The notes under the pieces: generated by a model | Database searches by the model: none | What the model saw: only the letters and a program-made list of their open reading frames with translations | What the model was told of the DNA's origin: nothing | Assembly (NCBI RefSeq): GCF_026012015.1 | Contig: NZ_BRXR01000001.1 | Span: forward strand, 124,001-188,000 | Source: Clostridium omnivorum | GTDB lineage: Bacteria; Bacillota; Clostridia; Clostridiales; Clostridiaceae | Direction: 5' to 3' | DNA: 64,000 bases | In this document: positions 1-9,635 of the stretch, piece after piece | How the letters are laid out: each line of letters begins with the position of its first letter | Position numbering within the stretch: the stretch's first letter is position 1 | Program-made: the position numbers and the translations under genes

Positions 1-538
1 TCATAACTGCTGCTTCAATACCATCCTTAGTTAAAAAGAATAAATATAAAACACTTTCTGAAGCAATTTCTACTGTAAAATGCCTTTCTGTAAAAGGCAG
101 CAATTCAATGTTATAAATATTAGTACTTGTCCCTTCTTCACCACTCCATACATAATGTATTAGCTTTGCTTTTTTTGTCTGTCCATTTTTACAAAATAAA
201 AATACAATATGAATTTCCTTGCCCAATAATTTCAAGTCTATTTCTTTAATATTAAATAAACTCTTATCATAGCTGTAGATAGTTTTCCCTGCCCACTTCT
301 TATCTTTATAAATACAGTATTTTAATTCTCCATTTAAAGTTGTATATACTATGTGAAAGTTACATTCATTATCTAGCTCGATACAAAATTCTTCAACATT
401 TGAATCCAATCTCATTTCTTTAGTCCATTTATTTTCACTATACATTATTCTATAAATAAACGTTCCATACTGATCTATATAAAATTGCCATAAATTATTT
501 TGAAAATCTCGAACAATGCATTCTTCTTTACTCCCCAT
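1..538 (-). CDS. Partial protein with propeller-like aromatic repeats
   Basis: An open reading frame runs off the left edge of the window. It begins at an ATG (538-536) preceded by a GGGGGTG ribosome binding site, and at least 179 residues are visible without a stop. The sequence shows about four copies of a loose 45-50 residue unit: a short hydrophobic strand, a polar turn, a strand with I-V-Y or F-L-F, then G-x-L/Y and a closing tryptophan (for example FHIVYTTLNGELKY). Such spacing resembles beta-propeller or BNR-type repeats. I do not recognise the family and cannot assign a function. It is transcribed away from the neighbouring plus-strand gene, so the two share a 165-bp intergenic region. 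Confidence 0.6.
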   Translation of the reverse strand, partial: MGSKEECIVRDFQNNLWQFYIDQYGTFIYRIMYSENKWTKEMRLDSNVEEFCIELDNECNFHIVYTTLNGELKYCIYKDKKWAGKTIYSYDKSLFNIKEIDLKLLGKEIHIVFLFCKNGQTKKAKLIHYVWSGEEGTSTNIYNIELLPFTERHFTVEIASESVLYLFFLTKDGIEAAVM

Positions 539-703
539 TTCTTCACCCCCTTCTTAAATTATATTTATTTTTAAAAATATATATACTTAATATATACTTA
601 TATCCACTACATTTTCTATCACATATTTTCTTTCTTTGCATAAACTGTATATTGAAAGCTAATTTAATAATGTGTACAAAGTATAATTAGAGGAGGATAT
701 AAA

Positions 704-1480
704 ATGTCCATTAATCACAACAAATTCATATCACGTCCTGGTATTGTTAACAAACAAGGATATTTGCCTGATCCAACAGAGCTAGTTTGTATTGAAGTTC
801 CTAAAATTTTTGATCAAGTACTGATTAAGAGATGTCTCATATATGGTGAAGGACCAGATACAGATACCACTGACGAAGAACTAAGAAGTAATGCTCTTAA
901 TAGTCCTAAAAGATATTTAGGTTGCAGAGATTTTAGTGTAAAAATAACATCTGTAGATAAAACTCCTTTAAAAAAGGACCCAAACTATAAAAAAGTAATT
1001 GCAGGATTTGTAATAAGCTTCTATATGGATTATATAGATGGAGCTGGAGTAAACCAATCCGAGCTATTTGAAATAAACAGAACTGAGATTATTCCTAAAA
1101 TGTACTGTCCTGATTCAGTAGCGCAAATTTCAGCTAGCTTCTTACCAGTACAGCAGGCTCTAGATCTCAATCCTGAGATAGTCAAACTTGAAATGGTAGC
1201 TGAATGTTTAGATGGAAAGATAGCAACCAATTCCCTTAGTCAAGAAGTTATAGATTTGACACTTGGCTTCCATCTTATAGTAAAATGTGAGCTTATTGCA
1301 CAAGTGCTAATCCCTTCTTATGAATACATTCCTTCTCCTACTTTATTTGAAGCAGAGGTTGAAGAAGCACCAAGTGAGAGATTTGAAAAACAACCTATTC
1401 CAAAATTTTATCCTGATTTGAATTTAAAGCCTCTATTTCCTGAATGCACTGACTGCGCTGATTTTGATGATAAAGAATAA
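704..1480 (+). CDS. Conserved clostridial protein, possibly spore-coat (SPOCS/DUF3794-like)
   Basis: This codes for 258 residues from an ATG preceded by GAGGAGG. It has no signal peptide or membrane segment. The middle holds two or three stretches of alternating hydrophobic strands (around residues 25-50, 95-115 and 140-205), suggesting a beta-rich repeated fold. The tail is acidic and proline-rich and carries a Cys pair (ECTDC). The overall look, including the phrase VKLEMVAECLDG, reminds me of clostridial SPOCS/DUF3794 proteins such as SipL and other spore-coat components, but this is only a weak resemblance. It stands alone, followed by a strong hairpin terminator. A profile search would decide the family. 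Confidence 0.55.
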   Translation: MSINHNKFISRPGIVNKQGYLPDPTELVCIEVPKIFDQVLIKRCLIYGEGPDTDTTDEELRSNALNSPKRYLGCRDFSVKITSVDKTPLKKDPNYKKVIAGFVISFYMDYIDGAGVNQSELFEINRTEIIPKMYCPDSVAQISASFLPVQQALDLNPEIVKLEMVAECLDGKIATNSLSQEVIDLTLGFHLIVKCELIAQVLIPSYEYIPSPTLFEAEVEEAPSERFEKQPIPKFYPDLNLKPLFPECTDCADFDDKE

Positions 1481-1581
1481 ATAATCTTTATTTGCATTCT
1501 TTCTTATACTTCTAATTAATATTATTCTATGTAAATTAACATAGTAATCTTATTTCACTTTAAAGATTAAATCTAATTCAT

Positions 1582-1615
1582 AAAAAAACACTATCATATT
1601 TGATAGTGTTTTTTT
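1582..1615. terminator. Bidirectional rho-independent terminator
   Basis: A perfect 15-bp stem (AAAAAAACACTATCA with its complement) surrounds a TATT loop, with A and T runs built into the stem ends. It lies between the plus-strand gene ending at 1480 and zapA ending at 1678 on the minus strand, so it can stop both. Confidence 0.8.
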
Positions 1616-1677
1616 ACTTATTTCATTTTTGACTTCTCAAATTAAACAAAAAGCTGAAAATAGTAATTATAAAAAAT

Positions 1678-2274
1678 TTAATCCTCACTTAGTAGCGAAT
1701 TCTCTAGACTTTTTTTGGCCTTTACTAAATCAATCTGATTATCAATTAGCTTATGCTGCAAATCTATCAACTTATATTTAGTAGATTGAAGCTGGAATTT
1801 CAAATCTTTATTCTCTGATTTTAGCTTATTTTTCTCATCTAAAGATAAAGCTTCGGTTTGTTTGATTTTTTCTAACTCCCCATTGAGCCTTTCGATTTCA
1901 AGATCCTTTTCCCTTAATAAATCATTATTGCTGGCTTTAATAAGTCTTTCATCTAATTCTTTATTTTTCTGTTCACTTTCTGCAAGCTGTTTCATTAATT
2001 CTGCTGTTTCTTTTTTATAATTTCCCTCACTTTTTTCTAAAGCTTCAAGTTCCTTGTCAAGCTTTTCAAATTCCTCATAGCACTTAAACAACTCATCTAC
2101 TGCATTTAATGCAGTTAAAACAGCTGCCGAAGTAGTACTGAGCTTATTGTTACCTTCCATAAAATGATTTATTTTTTTGTCAACATAGTTTGCAACCCTT
2201 TGTAAATATTCCTCTTTTTCCTCACCTTTAAGATGATAATCAATTCCATTTATATTAACCGTAACCACGTTCAT
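1678..2274 (-). CDS. zapA: Cell division protein ZapA with long coiled-coil tail
   Basis: ZapA binds FtsZ and promotes bundling of the Z ring in the cytoplasm. Residues 1-80 match the ZapA fold: an N-terminal beta hairpin (VTVNINGIDYHLKG), then the helix with VANYVDKKI and the region TSAAVLTALNAVDELFK. Residues 85-190 are an almost uninterrupted heptad coiled coil rich in E, K and L. At 198 residues it is about twice the size of B. subtilis ZapA (roughly 85 residues), because of this tail. The ATG start has a GAGGGTG site. It follows pheT by 85 bp in the same direction, an arrangement I recall from other clostridia, so it is probably co-transcribed with pheST. Confidence 0.85.
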   Translation of the reverse strand: MNVVTVNINGIDYHLKGEEKEEYLQRVANYVDKKINHFMEGNNKLSTTSAAVLTALNAVDELFKCYEEFEKLDKELEALEKSEGNYKKETAELMKQLAESEQKNKELDERLIKASNNDLLREKDLEIERLNGELEKIKQTEALSLDEKNKLKSENKDLKFQLQSTKYKLIDLQHKLIDNQIDLVKAKKSLENSLLSED

Positions 2275-2359
2275 GGCATCACCCTCTTAGATAGAATAAA
2301 ACTTTAATAATTTTATTTTAACATATTTTTCATATGCAGAAAACAAAATTATTATTATT

Positions 2360-4738
2360 CTATCTTAATTGAGCACCTAATTGGTATTCTAATGAACGTA
2401 AAATCTTTTCATGTACTTTATTTACTTCTTCATCAGTAAGAGTTTTATGCTCAAGTCTGTAAACCAATGAATATGCTATGCTTTTTTTATCGGCTGGAAT
2501 TTGTGATCCTTTGTAAACATCGAATAGCTTGAAGCTTTCAAGCATACTTCCACCTTGTTTTTTGATTATATCTTGTATTTGTTGTACAAGTACATTTTCA
2601 TCAACAATAATAGCCATATCCCTTGTCACAGCTGGGAATTTTGGTAATGAGCTATACTTTTTATCTAAGTTCGCAGCATTAAATAATACATCTAAATTTA
2701 TTTCTGCCACAAAGCATCGAGAATCAATTCCATAATTATCACTAACATCTGGATGAACCTCGCCTAGTATTCCTACTAATTCCTTTCTTATATATAATGC
2801 TGCAGTTTTTCCAGGATGATAGCTCACATTGCTGCTTTCTCTTTGGAAAGAAACATTGTTTATTCCTAGAATATCTATTATATTTTCTACAATTCCCTTT
2901 AAATCAAGATAATCAACATTTCCATACATTCCTATTGTAGCTATATTTCTCTCCTCTGGAAGTTTGCTGCTGTCATTACTGGGAATGTATACTTTTCCAA
3001 TTTCAAATAATCTTGCTTCTTCATTATTTCTTGAGTAATTTCTAGCTAAAGCTTCCATCATTGAAGGCAAGGAAGTTGTTCTCATAATGCTATAATCTTC
3101 ACCTAGTGGGTTTCTAATAACTACTGCATTTCTTAACGTAGAATCTTTTGGCAAAAGAATTTTATCAAAAACCTTTGGGCTAACAAAAGAATAGCTAATT
3201 GATTGATTTAGTCCATTGCCTATTAAAGCTGATACAAGTTTATCTTCTAAATGCTGCTTCTTATTCTTGCCGCCTCTTGTACTGCTTCCACTGAGTAAAG
3301 TAATAGGGATATTATCATATCCATAAATTCTTGCTACTTCTTCAGCCACATCTTCTTTTATGTTGATATCACTTCTAAAAGTTGGCACTGTAATTATAAG
3401 CATATTTTCTTGAATCTCAGTTATTAATTCTAACCTATCCAAATATTCTTTCATATCATTTGCTGATATTTCTGTACCTAGGAATCTGTTAATCCACTTA
3501 TAGTCTACTTCTAAGGTATGTGATTCTATTTTTTCATTATAAATGTCTATGGTTCCTTCCATAACTTCACCTGCACCTAATTGTTGTACTAGGTAACATG
3601 CTCTATCCATGGCAAGCTCTACAAGATTTGGATCTAAGTCCTTTTCAAATCTCGAGGAGGCTTCAGTTCTTAATCCTAATCTTTTTGAAGATATTCTTAT
3701 ATTAGTTCCATCAAAATTAGCAACTTCAAATATTACAGCCTTTGTATCTTCTTTTACCTCTGAATTTAGGCCACCCATAATACCTGCTAAACCAACAGTT
3801 CTTTCTCCATCCTTAATGTTAAGCACATTGGAATCTAAAGTTCTTTCAATTTCATCAAGAGTTATGAATTTCTCTCCATCCTTTGCTCTTTCAACAACTA
3901 TGGTTGAACTAGTTATTTCTCTTGAATCAAAGGCATGCATTGGCTGCCCAAGTTCTAGCATTACAAAGTTAGTTATATCAACAATATTATTAATTGGTCT
4001 TACTCCTGCATCCATAAGTTTTTCCTGCATCCAAGCTGGTGATGGAGCTATGGTAATATTTTTTACTCCTCTAGCCATATATCTTCTGCATAGATTATCT
4101 CTTACTTCTATCTTTAAGCTTTCTTTAATATTGTCCTTGCTTAAAGGAGTAAATACTGATTCTGGAACTCTGTATGGCACTCCCAAAGTAGCTGCAGTTT
4201 CTCTAGCCATACCAACCACACTTAAACAATCTGGTCTATTTGATGTAATTTCAAAATCAATTACAGCACTATCAAGTCCAAGCACCTCTTTAATATCTTT
4301 GCCTAATGGAGTATCTTGAGGTAGTATCATTAGCCCATGAACAGGCTCATCTCCTGCAATACCAAGTTCCTCTTCAGAGCACATCATTCCATTTGATACT
4401 ATGCCTCTTAATTTTCCTTTTTTAATTTTAACTCCACCTGGCAGTGATGAACCATGTAGAGCTACAGGAACTATATCCCCTTCTTTCATATTGTTTGCTC
4501 CTGTAACAATTTGAATTAGTTCCTCAGAGCCGACATTTAACTGACAAATTACTAATTTCTCAGCATCTGGATGGGGTTCAATTTTCATTAGTTTTCCTGT
4601 TACTACATTTTGAATTTCATCTCCCGAGGTAATAACTTCTTCTACTTTAGAACCTGACAAGGTCAATTTGTCTCCTAATTCCTTAGGTGCTATATCAATA
4701 TTAACATAATCTTTAAGCCATTTTACTGGAACCTTCAT
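2360..4738 (-). CDS. pheT: Phenylalanine--tRNA ligase beta subunit
   Basis: This is the 792-residue beta chain of the cytoplasmic alpha2-beta2 phenylalanyl-tRNA synthetase, the normal length for the family. Residues about 40-150 form the EMAP/OB-type tRNA-binding domain. The B3/B4 editing domain (about 210-390) clears mischarged Tyr-tRNA(Phe). A B5 domain and the inactive class II core follow. The last 90 residues, beginning near [18 protein letters not shown], are the ferredoxin-fold anticodon-binding domain. The ATG has an AGGAGG site. The gene lies 43 bp behind pheS and shares its T-box control. Confidence 0.97.
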   Translation of the reverse strand: MKVPVKWLKDYVNIDIAPKELGDKLTLSGSKVEEVITSGDEIQNVVTGKLMKIEPHPDAEKLVICQLNVGSEELIQIVTGANNMKEGDIVPVALHGSSLPGGVKIKKGKLRGIVSNGMMCSEEELGIAGDEPVHGLMILPQDTPLGKDIKEVLGLDSAVIDFEITSNRPDCLSVVGMARETAATLGVPYRVPESVFTPLSKDNIKESLKIEVRDNLCRRYMARGVKNITIAPSPAWMQEKLMDAGVRPINNIVDITNFVMLELGQPMHAFDSREITSSTIVVERAKDGEKFITLDEIERTLDSNVLNIKDGERTVGLAGIMGGLNSEVKEDTKAVIFEVANFDGTNIRISSKRLGLRTEASSRFEKDLDPNLVELAMDRACYLVQQLGAGEVMEGTIDIYNEKIESHTLEVDYKWINRFLGTEISANDMKEYLDRLELITEIQENMLIITVPTFRSDINIKEDVAEEVARIYGYDNIPITLLSGSSTRGGKNKKQHLEDKLVSALIGNGLNQSISYSFVSPKVFDKILLPKDSTLRNAVVIRNPLGEDYSIMRTTSLPSMMEALARNYSRNNEEARLFEIGKVYIPSNDSSKLPEERNIATIGMYGNVDYLDLKGIVENIIDILGINNVSFQRESSNVSYHPGKTAALYIRKELVGILGEVHPDVSDNYGIDSRCFVAEINLDVLFNAANLDKKYSSLPKFPAVTRDMAIIVDENVLVQQIQDIIKKQGGSMLESFKLFDVYKGSQIPADKKSIAYSLVYRLEHKTLTDEEVNKVHEKILRSLEYQLGAQLR

Positions 4739-4781
4739 TTTTATTCCTCCTACATATTAGTTTAAATTAAAACTTAAATTT

Positions 4782-5801
4782 CTAAAATTGATTCAAAAAT
4801 CTCATATCACTTTCATATAAAAGTCTTATATCGTCAATTCCATACTTTAACATTACTATTCTATCCAGGCCAAATCCAAATGCAAAGCCACTATAAACTT
4901 CAGGATCTATACCACAATTTCTAAGAACCTGAGGATGAACCATTCCTCCACCAAGAAGTTCAATCCATCCACTTCCTTTACAAACTTTACAACCCTCACC
5001 ATTGCATACGAAGCAAGTAGCATCCATTTCACAAGATGGCTCAGTGAAAGGAAAATGGTGTGGTCTAAATTTAGTTTGAACTTTTTCTCCAAACATCTTT
5101 CTAGCAAAAAGATCAAGAGTACCCTTTAAATCTGAAAAAGTTATACCCTTGTCAACTACCAGCCCTTCTATTTGGTAGAATATTGGTGAATGTGTTGCGT
5201 CAACTGCATCAGACCTATAAACCTTACCAGGTCCTAAAATTCTTATTGGTGGTTTTTCCTTTTCCATAGTTCTTATTTGAAGAGGTGAAGTTTGAGTCCT
5301 TAAAACTACATTGTCATTTATATAGAAAGTATCCTGTTCTCCTCTAGCAGGATGATTTTTAGGTATATTAAGTGCTTCAAAATTATAATAATCAAGTTCT
5401 ACTTCTGGTCCTTCAACTATTGCGAACCCCATGGATATAAAAATATCCTTGATTTCTTCTAAGCATAAATCAATAGGGTGTCTCTTTCCAATAACCTGCT
5501 TTTTACCTGGCATAGAAATATCAATAATTTCACTCTGCAGCTTCATTTCTTTTTCCTTTTTCTTTATTGCTTCTGCAGCTTCATCTATATGATTCTCTAA
5601 AGCTATTCTAACATCATTAGCAATCTTACCAACTATTGGCCTTTCCTCTGCTGATAATGCCCCCATACCTCTTAGGATTTGTGTTAATTCACCCTTTTTA
5701 CCCAGATACTTAACCCTAATATTTTCTATTTCTGTTTTAGTAAGCACAGATTTAAGCTCTTCTAAGGCACTACTTTTTATTATTTCTAACTTTTCCTTCA
5801 T
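4782..5801 (-). CDS. pheS: Phenylalanine--tRNA ligase alpha subunit
   Basis: This 339-residue catalytic subunit activates phenylalanine and transfers it to tRNA(Phe). The first ~100 residues form the tRNA-binding coiled coil. The remainder is the class II synthetase core, with [16 protein letters not shown] around motif 2 and [11 protein letters not shown] as motif 3 near the C-terminus. A four-cysteine segment ([12 protein letters not shown]), seen in many bacterial PheS proteins, precedes motif 3. The ATG follows AGAGGAG. It is the first gene of the pheS-pheT operon and sits behind a T-box leader whose specifier triplet reads TTC. Confidence 0.97.
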   Translation of the reverse strand: MKEKLEIIKSSALEELKSVLTKTEIENIRVKYLGKKGELTQILRGMGALSAEERPIVGKIANDVRIALENHIDEAAEAIKKKEKEMKLQSEIIDISMPGKKQVIGKRHPIDLCLEEIKDIFISMGFAIVEGPEVELDYYNFEALNIPKNHPARGEQDTFYINDNVVLRTQTSPLQIRTMEKEKPPIRILGPGKVYRSDAVDATHSPIFYQIEGLVVDKGITFSDLKGTLDLFARKMFGEKVQTKFRPHHFPFTEPSCEMDATCFVCNGEGCKVCKGSGWIELLGGGMVHPQVLRNCGIDPEVYSGFAFGFGLDRIVMLKYGIDDIRLLYESDMRFLNQF

Positions 5802-5837
5802 TTAATTTTCTCCTCTCTTTAATATAAATTTAAACGA

Positions 5838-6080
5838 CAAAAAATCCGTCCCTAAAAGGGACGGATTGTATCCGCGGTACCACCCTAATTGACAACAAGT
5901 GTCCTCTTAGTTGAAACTATCGGTTCTACCCGCTAACTGCTACTATCTTCACAATTAGAACTCCAGAGTGAACTTCAATACAAAAATACTTAAAAAGGCT
6001 TTCAGTCCATGACCTTTTCTCCCTGGAAGTTTTTTAATATCTACTCTCTCTTTCATAGTTTAAGTTTATAAAGTTTTATA
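5838..6080 (-). promoter_or_regulatory. T-box leader of pheST (specifier UUC, Phe)
   Basis: The minus strand carries the conserved T-box sequence (GGGTGGTACCGCGG, plus positions 5872-5886). It is followed by a 10-bp GC-rich terminator stem (arms 5843-5852 and 5858-5867, loop 5853-5857) and a T run. Upstream, the stem I region contains AGAGAGTAGA and the specifier context GAAG-TTC-ACTC, giving the phenylalanine codon UUC. Uncharged tRNA(Phe) should stabilise the antiterminator and switch on pheS-pheT. This control is standard for Firmicute synthetase operons. Confidence 0.92.
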
Positions 6081-6086
6081 GCCTAT

Positions 6087-6115
6087 ATTATAGTTTACTT
6101 GCTCGAAGTTGTCAA
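6087..6115 (-). promoter_or_regulatory. Sigma-A promoter of pheST
   Basis: TTGACA (6115-6110), a 17-bp spacer and TATAAT (6092-6087) on the minus strand form a consensus promoter. It starts the T-box transcript near 6080. The -35 box and spacer lie inside the last codons of the upstream rRNA methyltransferase gene, which ends at 6095. Confidence 0.85.
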
Positions 6116-6889
6116 TCTTTGTCTTACAGCTTCGAACATCATAATTGATGCTGCCACACCGGCATTTAGGGATTCTGCATTTCCAGGCATAGGTATCTTA
6201 ACCCTTATATCTCCTAAAGCCATCAGTTCATCACTTATACCATTTCCTTCGTTACCAACAGTTAAAATAAATCTATCTGTAAATTTAACATTATAAAAAT
6301 TTTCTGATTCCTCAAGTGTGCTGACTATAAGTTTGAATCCCTTATCCTTTAATTCTTTCACTGTGCTCATATCTATACTCTCAATTATAGGAATATGAAA
6401 TATAGAGCCCATTGTAGACCTTAAGGTTTTCTCATTATATACGTCCGCTGTTCCTTTTGTAGCAATTACACCCAGAGCTCCTGCCGCATCTGCAGTCCTA
6501 ATAATGGTCCCCAGATTTCCAGGATCTTGTATCTTATCAACAAGTATGTAAAATCCTTCACTATTGACTATGTGATTTTTTTTAATCTTTACAACAGCTG
6601 CTATTCCCTGAGGATTTTCCGTGCTGCTCAATATTTTTAAAATCTGATCAGTAACCCAATATACCCTTGTTTCCTTTTGAGTATATGAAGCAACCTTATA
6701 TTTTTCCCATCTTTCCTTTTCTTTCTCAGAAATAAATACGGCTTTAACTTCAAAGTCTGACTGCAATGCTTCAACTACAAACCTAAATCCCTCAGCAATA
6801 AACTCAGAATTTTCAAGCCTATACCTCTTTTCTTTAAGTTTTTTCGCTTCTTTTATTAGCGAATTGTCTTTACTTTGAATTGTATCCAA
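6095..6889 (-). CDS. TrmH/SpoU-family RNA 2'-O-methyltransferase
   Basis: This is a SAM-dependent ribose methyltransferase with a deep trefoil knot, probably acting on rRNA or tRNA (B. subtilis YsgA type). The N-terminal third is a substrate-binding domain beginning IQSKDNSLIKEAKKLKEK. The SpoU motifs are clear: DPGNLGTIIRTAD, GNEGNGIS and IPMPGNAESLNAGVAASIM. I choose the TTG at 6889 because AAGGGTG sits six bases upstream. The GTG at 6898 is part of that site and would add three residues. The gene follows ktrA by 12 bp, and B. subtilis also places ysgA beside pheS. The exact target nucleotide cannot be read from the sequence. Confidence 0.9.
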   Translation of the reverse strand: MDTIQSKDNSLIKEAKKLKEKRYRLENSEFIAEGFRFVVEALQSDFEVKAVFISEKEKERWEKYKVASYTQKETRVYWVTDQILKILSSTENPQGIAAVVKIKKNHIVNSEGFYILVDKIQDPGNLGTIIRTADAAGALGVIATKGTADVYNEKTLRSTMGSIFHIPIIESIDMSTVKELKDKGFKLIVSTLEESENFYNVKFTDRFILTVGNEGNGISDELMALGDIRVKIPMPGNAESLNAGVAASIMMFEAVRQRLTTSSK

Positions 6890-6901
6890 TATATTCACCC
6901 T

Positions 6902-7564
6902 TTATCTTGATATCAAGTTTTCAAATTTACTTAATTCATCAGCTCCACCGATAGCAATAATAACATCTTTTACTTCAACCATATCATCAGCTCTAGGAGC
7001 TATATTTATATTATGCTCTTTCTTAATAGCTATTACACTTATTCCATAATTAGCTCTCATATCTATTTCCTTTATAGTCTTTCCATACCATTCCTTAGGG
7101 CATTCAATTTCAGCTATATTATAATCAGGAGAAAGTTCAATATAATCTAGAATATTTGAAGATACAATACTATGAGCAACCCTAATTCCCATATCTCTTT
7201 CTGCAAATATAACTCTATCTGCTCCCACTTTATATAGCACCTTGCCATGAAGCTCATCTCTTGCCTTTGCAATTACATATTTTACTCCTAGATCCTTCAC
7301 TATTATTGTAGCCATAATACTTGCTTGTATATCACTTCCGATTCCAATTACAGCCACATCAAAATTACTTATTCCTAAATCTCTTAAGCTTTTTTCATCT
7401 GAAGTATTCACTTGAGCAGCATGAGTAACATAATCAGCAATTTCATTAACCGCTTCTTCCTCAGAATCGATTGCAAGCACATCATATCCTAGATCAAATA
7501 AAGTTCTAGCAACAGATGCCCCAAAATTGCCTAAGCCAATCACAACAAATTGTCTATATTTCAC
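6902..7564 (-). CDS. ktrA: Potassium uptake regulatory subunit KtrA/KtrC (RCK)
   Basis: This is the cytosolic gating ring subunit of a Ktr potassium channel-transporter. Residues 5-130 form the RCK Rossmann fold with GLGNFG near residues 10-15 and an acidic strand end (AIDSEEE) typical of nucleotide binding (NAD(H)/ATP). The last ~80 residues are the RCK C-terminal domain, which in this family can bind cyclic di-AMP. The GTG at 7564 has GGGGTG six bases upstream, so it is preferred to the in-frame GTG at 7573, which would add three residues. Directly upstream is ktrB, giving a two-gene transporter unit. KtrA and KtrC cannot be told apart here. Confidence 0.92.
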   Translation of the reverse strand: MKYRQFVVIGLGNFGASVARTLFDLGYDVLAIDSEEEAVNEIADYVTHAAQVNTSDEKSLRDLGISNFDVAVIGIGSDIQASIMATIIVKDLGVKYVIAKARDELHGKVLYKVGADRVIFAERDMGIRVAHSIVSSNILDYIELSPDYNIAEIECPKEWYGKTIKEIDMRANYGISVIAIKKEHNINIAPRADDMVEVKDVIIAIGGADELSKFENLISR

Positions 7565-7575
7565 AGAAAACACCC

Positions 7576-8922
7576 CTATCCTACTAAAATTCTATCTTCT
7601 GGGTATCTAATAGAATTTTTACTACTATTTTTAGCTAGTGCTAATGCTATTGTCATTGGACCAACTCTACCACAATACATAGTAAATGATATTAATATCT
7701 TTCCAATAAAAGTTAGCTTAGTTGTGAGTCCAAGAGTAAGTCCAACTGTGCCAAATGCAGAAGTTGCCTCATAAATTATATATTCTAAACTTGCGCCTAC
7801 TTCAGTTATGGATAAAATCATTGTTACAACAAGAACCAGAGCAAAACTTATCATAGTTATTGCCATAGCTCTATATATTAAATCCTTGCCAACTCTTCTT
7901 TCAAATATTTCTGTATCATCTCTTCCTTTTATAACAGAAACAACTGTCATAATTAGAAGTCCTATAGTAGCTGTTTTAATACCACCTGCTGTAGAACCAG
8001 GCGAGCCTCCTATAAACATTAATATTACAGTTAAAAATCTTCCAGCTCCAGTCATATCCGATGTAGATATCGAATTATACCCAGCAGTTCTTGGCGTAAC
8101 TGCTGCAAAAAACGATGATAAAACTTTTCCTTTTACACTCATATTCTTTATTGTCCCTGGATTATTTAACTCAAATAAAAGCATAAAAATTGATCCCCCA
8201 ATAACTAATATTGCAGTTACAGCAAGTACAACTTTTGAATGAAGTGATAATTTTTTTGTTTTTCTATAATTATAGATTTCATACCAAACAGAAAATCCCA
8301 ACCCACCAAAAATAATCAAAACCGCAATTGTTAATATTATTATTGGATTATCAGAATAAGGCGTTAAACTTCTAAAGTTTCCAATCAAATCAAAACCTGC
8401 ATTACAAAATGCGGATATAGAGTGGAATACACTATAATATGTCCCTTTTAAGAGCCCGAATTCAGGTATAAAAGTTATTGACATTATCAGTGCACCTATA
8501 CCCTCTATTAAAAAGGTAAAAATCAATACAAGTTTAGCCATTTTTACTATACCTTGAATTGAAAAAGAGTTCATAGCTTCTTGCATTACCAGTCTTTCCT
8601 TTAGTGTTATTCTCTTTCCAATCACTAGTGATATTAAAGTGGCAAAAGTCATGAATCCCAATCCACCAATTTGTATAAGGATTATTATTACTGTCTTACC
8701 AAAGTATGTCCAATGGGTTCCCGTATCCAAAGTAACAAGTCCAGTAACACAAACTGCGGATGTGGATGTAAAAAGGCAATCTATGAAAGGTGTAGATATA
8801 CCATCCTGAGCTGCAATAGGAAGTTTAAGCAAAAAAGCTCCAGCTAAAATTACTACTGCAAAACCAATAGCTAATATCTGTACAGGAGAAAAGCTCATTA
8901 ATTTATTAAATTTAATTTGCAT
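7576..8922 (-). CDS. ktrB: Ktr potassium uptake membrane subunit
   Basis: This is the ion-translocating subunit of the Ktr system, with about eight to ten transmembrane helices in four M1-P-M2 repeats. The four pore loops are visible with their filter glycines: AVCVTGL, AFCNAGFDL, TPRTAGYNS and SAFGTVGLT. The length of 448 residues is normal. The ATG at 8922 is chosen because GAGGTG lies just upstream; the GTG inside that site would add three residues. It is separated from rplT by a terminator and followed directly by ktrA. I see no cyclic di-AMP (ydaO) riboswitch in the short upstream gap. Confidence 0.93.
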   Translation of the reverse strand: MQIKFNKLMSFSPVQILAIGFAVVILAGAFLLKLPIAAQDGISTPFIDCLFTSTSAVCVTGLVTLDTGTHWTYFGKTVIIILIQIGGLGFMTFATLISLVIGKRITLKERLVMQEAMNSFSIQGIVKMAKLVLIFTFLIEGIGALIMSITFIPEFGLLKGTYYSVFHSISAFCNAGFDLIGNFRSLTPYSDNPIIILTIAVLIIFGGLGFSVWYEIYNYRKTKKLSLHSKVVLAVTAILVIGGSIFMLLFELNNPGTIKNMSVKGKVLSSFFAAVTPRTAGYNSISTSDMTGAGRFLTVILMFIGGSPGSTAGGIKTATIGLLIMTVVSVIKGRDDTEIFERRVGKDLIYRAMAITMISFALVLVVTMILSITEVGASLEYIIYEATSAFGTVGLTLGLTTKLTFIGKILISFTMYCGRVGPMTIALALAKNSSKNSIRYPEDRILVG

Positions 8923-8989
8923 ATACTTCACCTCATATTCTATTATATTCCTTCAAGAATTAATTTATGGGCGAAATTTGTAGAATATA

Positions 8990-9017
8990 AAAATAAAAAT
9001 GCAGCATAAAACTGCAC
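8990..9017 (-). terminator. Terminator of the infC-rpmI-rplT operon
   Basis: Just past the rplT stop the minus strand forms a TGCAG/CTGCA stem (arms 9012-9016 and 9000-9004, 7-nt loop) followed by a T-rich tract. The stem is short but well placed. Confidence 0.6.
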
Positions 9018-9024
9018 TTTTATA

Positions 9025-9384
9025 TTAAGCGTTTATTTGTTTTTTAGCTATTTCTACTAATTCTGCAAAAGCTTTTGGATCATTTATAGCTATTTCAGAA
9101 AGCATCTTTCTGTTGATGTCAATTCCTGCTAGCTTTATTCCATTCATGAATCTAGAATATGAAAGTCCATTTTGTCTTGCACCTGCATTTATTCTAGCTA
9201 TCCATAGTTTTCTAAAGTCTCTTTTCTTTAACTTTCTTCCTACATATGCGTTTCTTAAAGCTCTAACTACAGTTTCATTAGCTGTTTTAAATAACTTGCT
9301 TTTTCCACCATAGTATCCTTTTGCAAGCTTTAATACTTTTTTATGATATTTACGAGCATTCATAGCTCTTTTTACTCTTGCCAT
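9025..9384 (-). CDS. rplT: 50S ribosomal protein L20
   Basis: L20 is an early 23S rRNA-binding assembly protein. The 119 residues match the family throughout: a basic N-terminal helix ([16 protein letters not shown]) and the globular RNA-binding C-terminal half ([24 protein letters not shown]). It ends the infC-rpmI-rplT operon. In Bacillus, L20 represses this operon by binding its leader RNA, and a matching leader is present here. Confidence 0.98.
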   Translation of the reverse strand: MARVKRAMNARKYHKKVLKLAKGYYGGKSKLFKTANETVVRALRNAYVGRKLKKRDFRKLWIARINAGARQNGLSYSRFMNGIKLAGIDINRKMLSEIAINDPKAFAELVEIAKKQINA

Positions 9385-9418
9385 TTAAAAAAACCTCCTT
9401 TTTAAGCACCTTTATCTA

Positions 9419-9616
9419 TTATAGGTATGGTAATAATTTCTTCATTGTTTTTTCTTGAGTAACAGAAACATAAGATGTTTTTCTAAGATTTCTCTTTCTC
9501 TTTGAACTCTTCTTAGTTAATATATGGCTCTTGAAAGCGTTAGCTCTCTTAAACTTACCTGTTCCTGTTTTCTTAATTCTTTTTGCAGTACCTCTGTGAG
9601 TCTTCATTTTTGGCAT
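9419..9616 (-). CDS. rpmI: 50S ribosomal protein L35
   Basis: This is a 65-residue, strongly basic large-subunit protein. It shows the L35 signature near the N-terminus ([13 protein letters not shown]) and the [16 protein letters not shown] segment. The ATG has an AGGAGG site. It is the middle gene of infC-rpmI-rplT, 19 bp after infC and 34 bp before rplT. Confidence 0.98.
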   Translation of the reverse strand: MPKMKTHRGTAKRIKKTGTGKFKRANAFKSHILTKKSSKRKRNLRKTSYVSVTQEKTMKKLLPYL

Positions 9617-9635
9617 AATAAATTCCTCCTCTCGA

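Noticed and set aside
3609-4319. 236-codon plus-strand frame
   Set aside because: It is antisense to pheT, serine-rich as expected from reverse reading of an AT-rich gene, and has no ribosome binding site.
7808-8242. 144-codon plus-strand hydrophobic frame
   Set aside because: It is the mirror of ktrB membrane helices and has no ribosome binding site.
8923-8989. Cyclic di-AMP (ydaO) riboswitch before ktrB
   Set aside because: The gap to the rplT terminator is under 70 bp, far too short, and the conserved motifs are missing.
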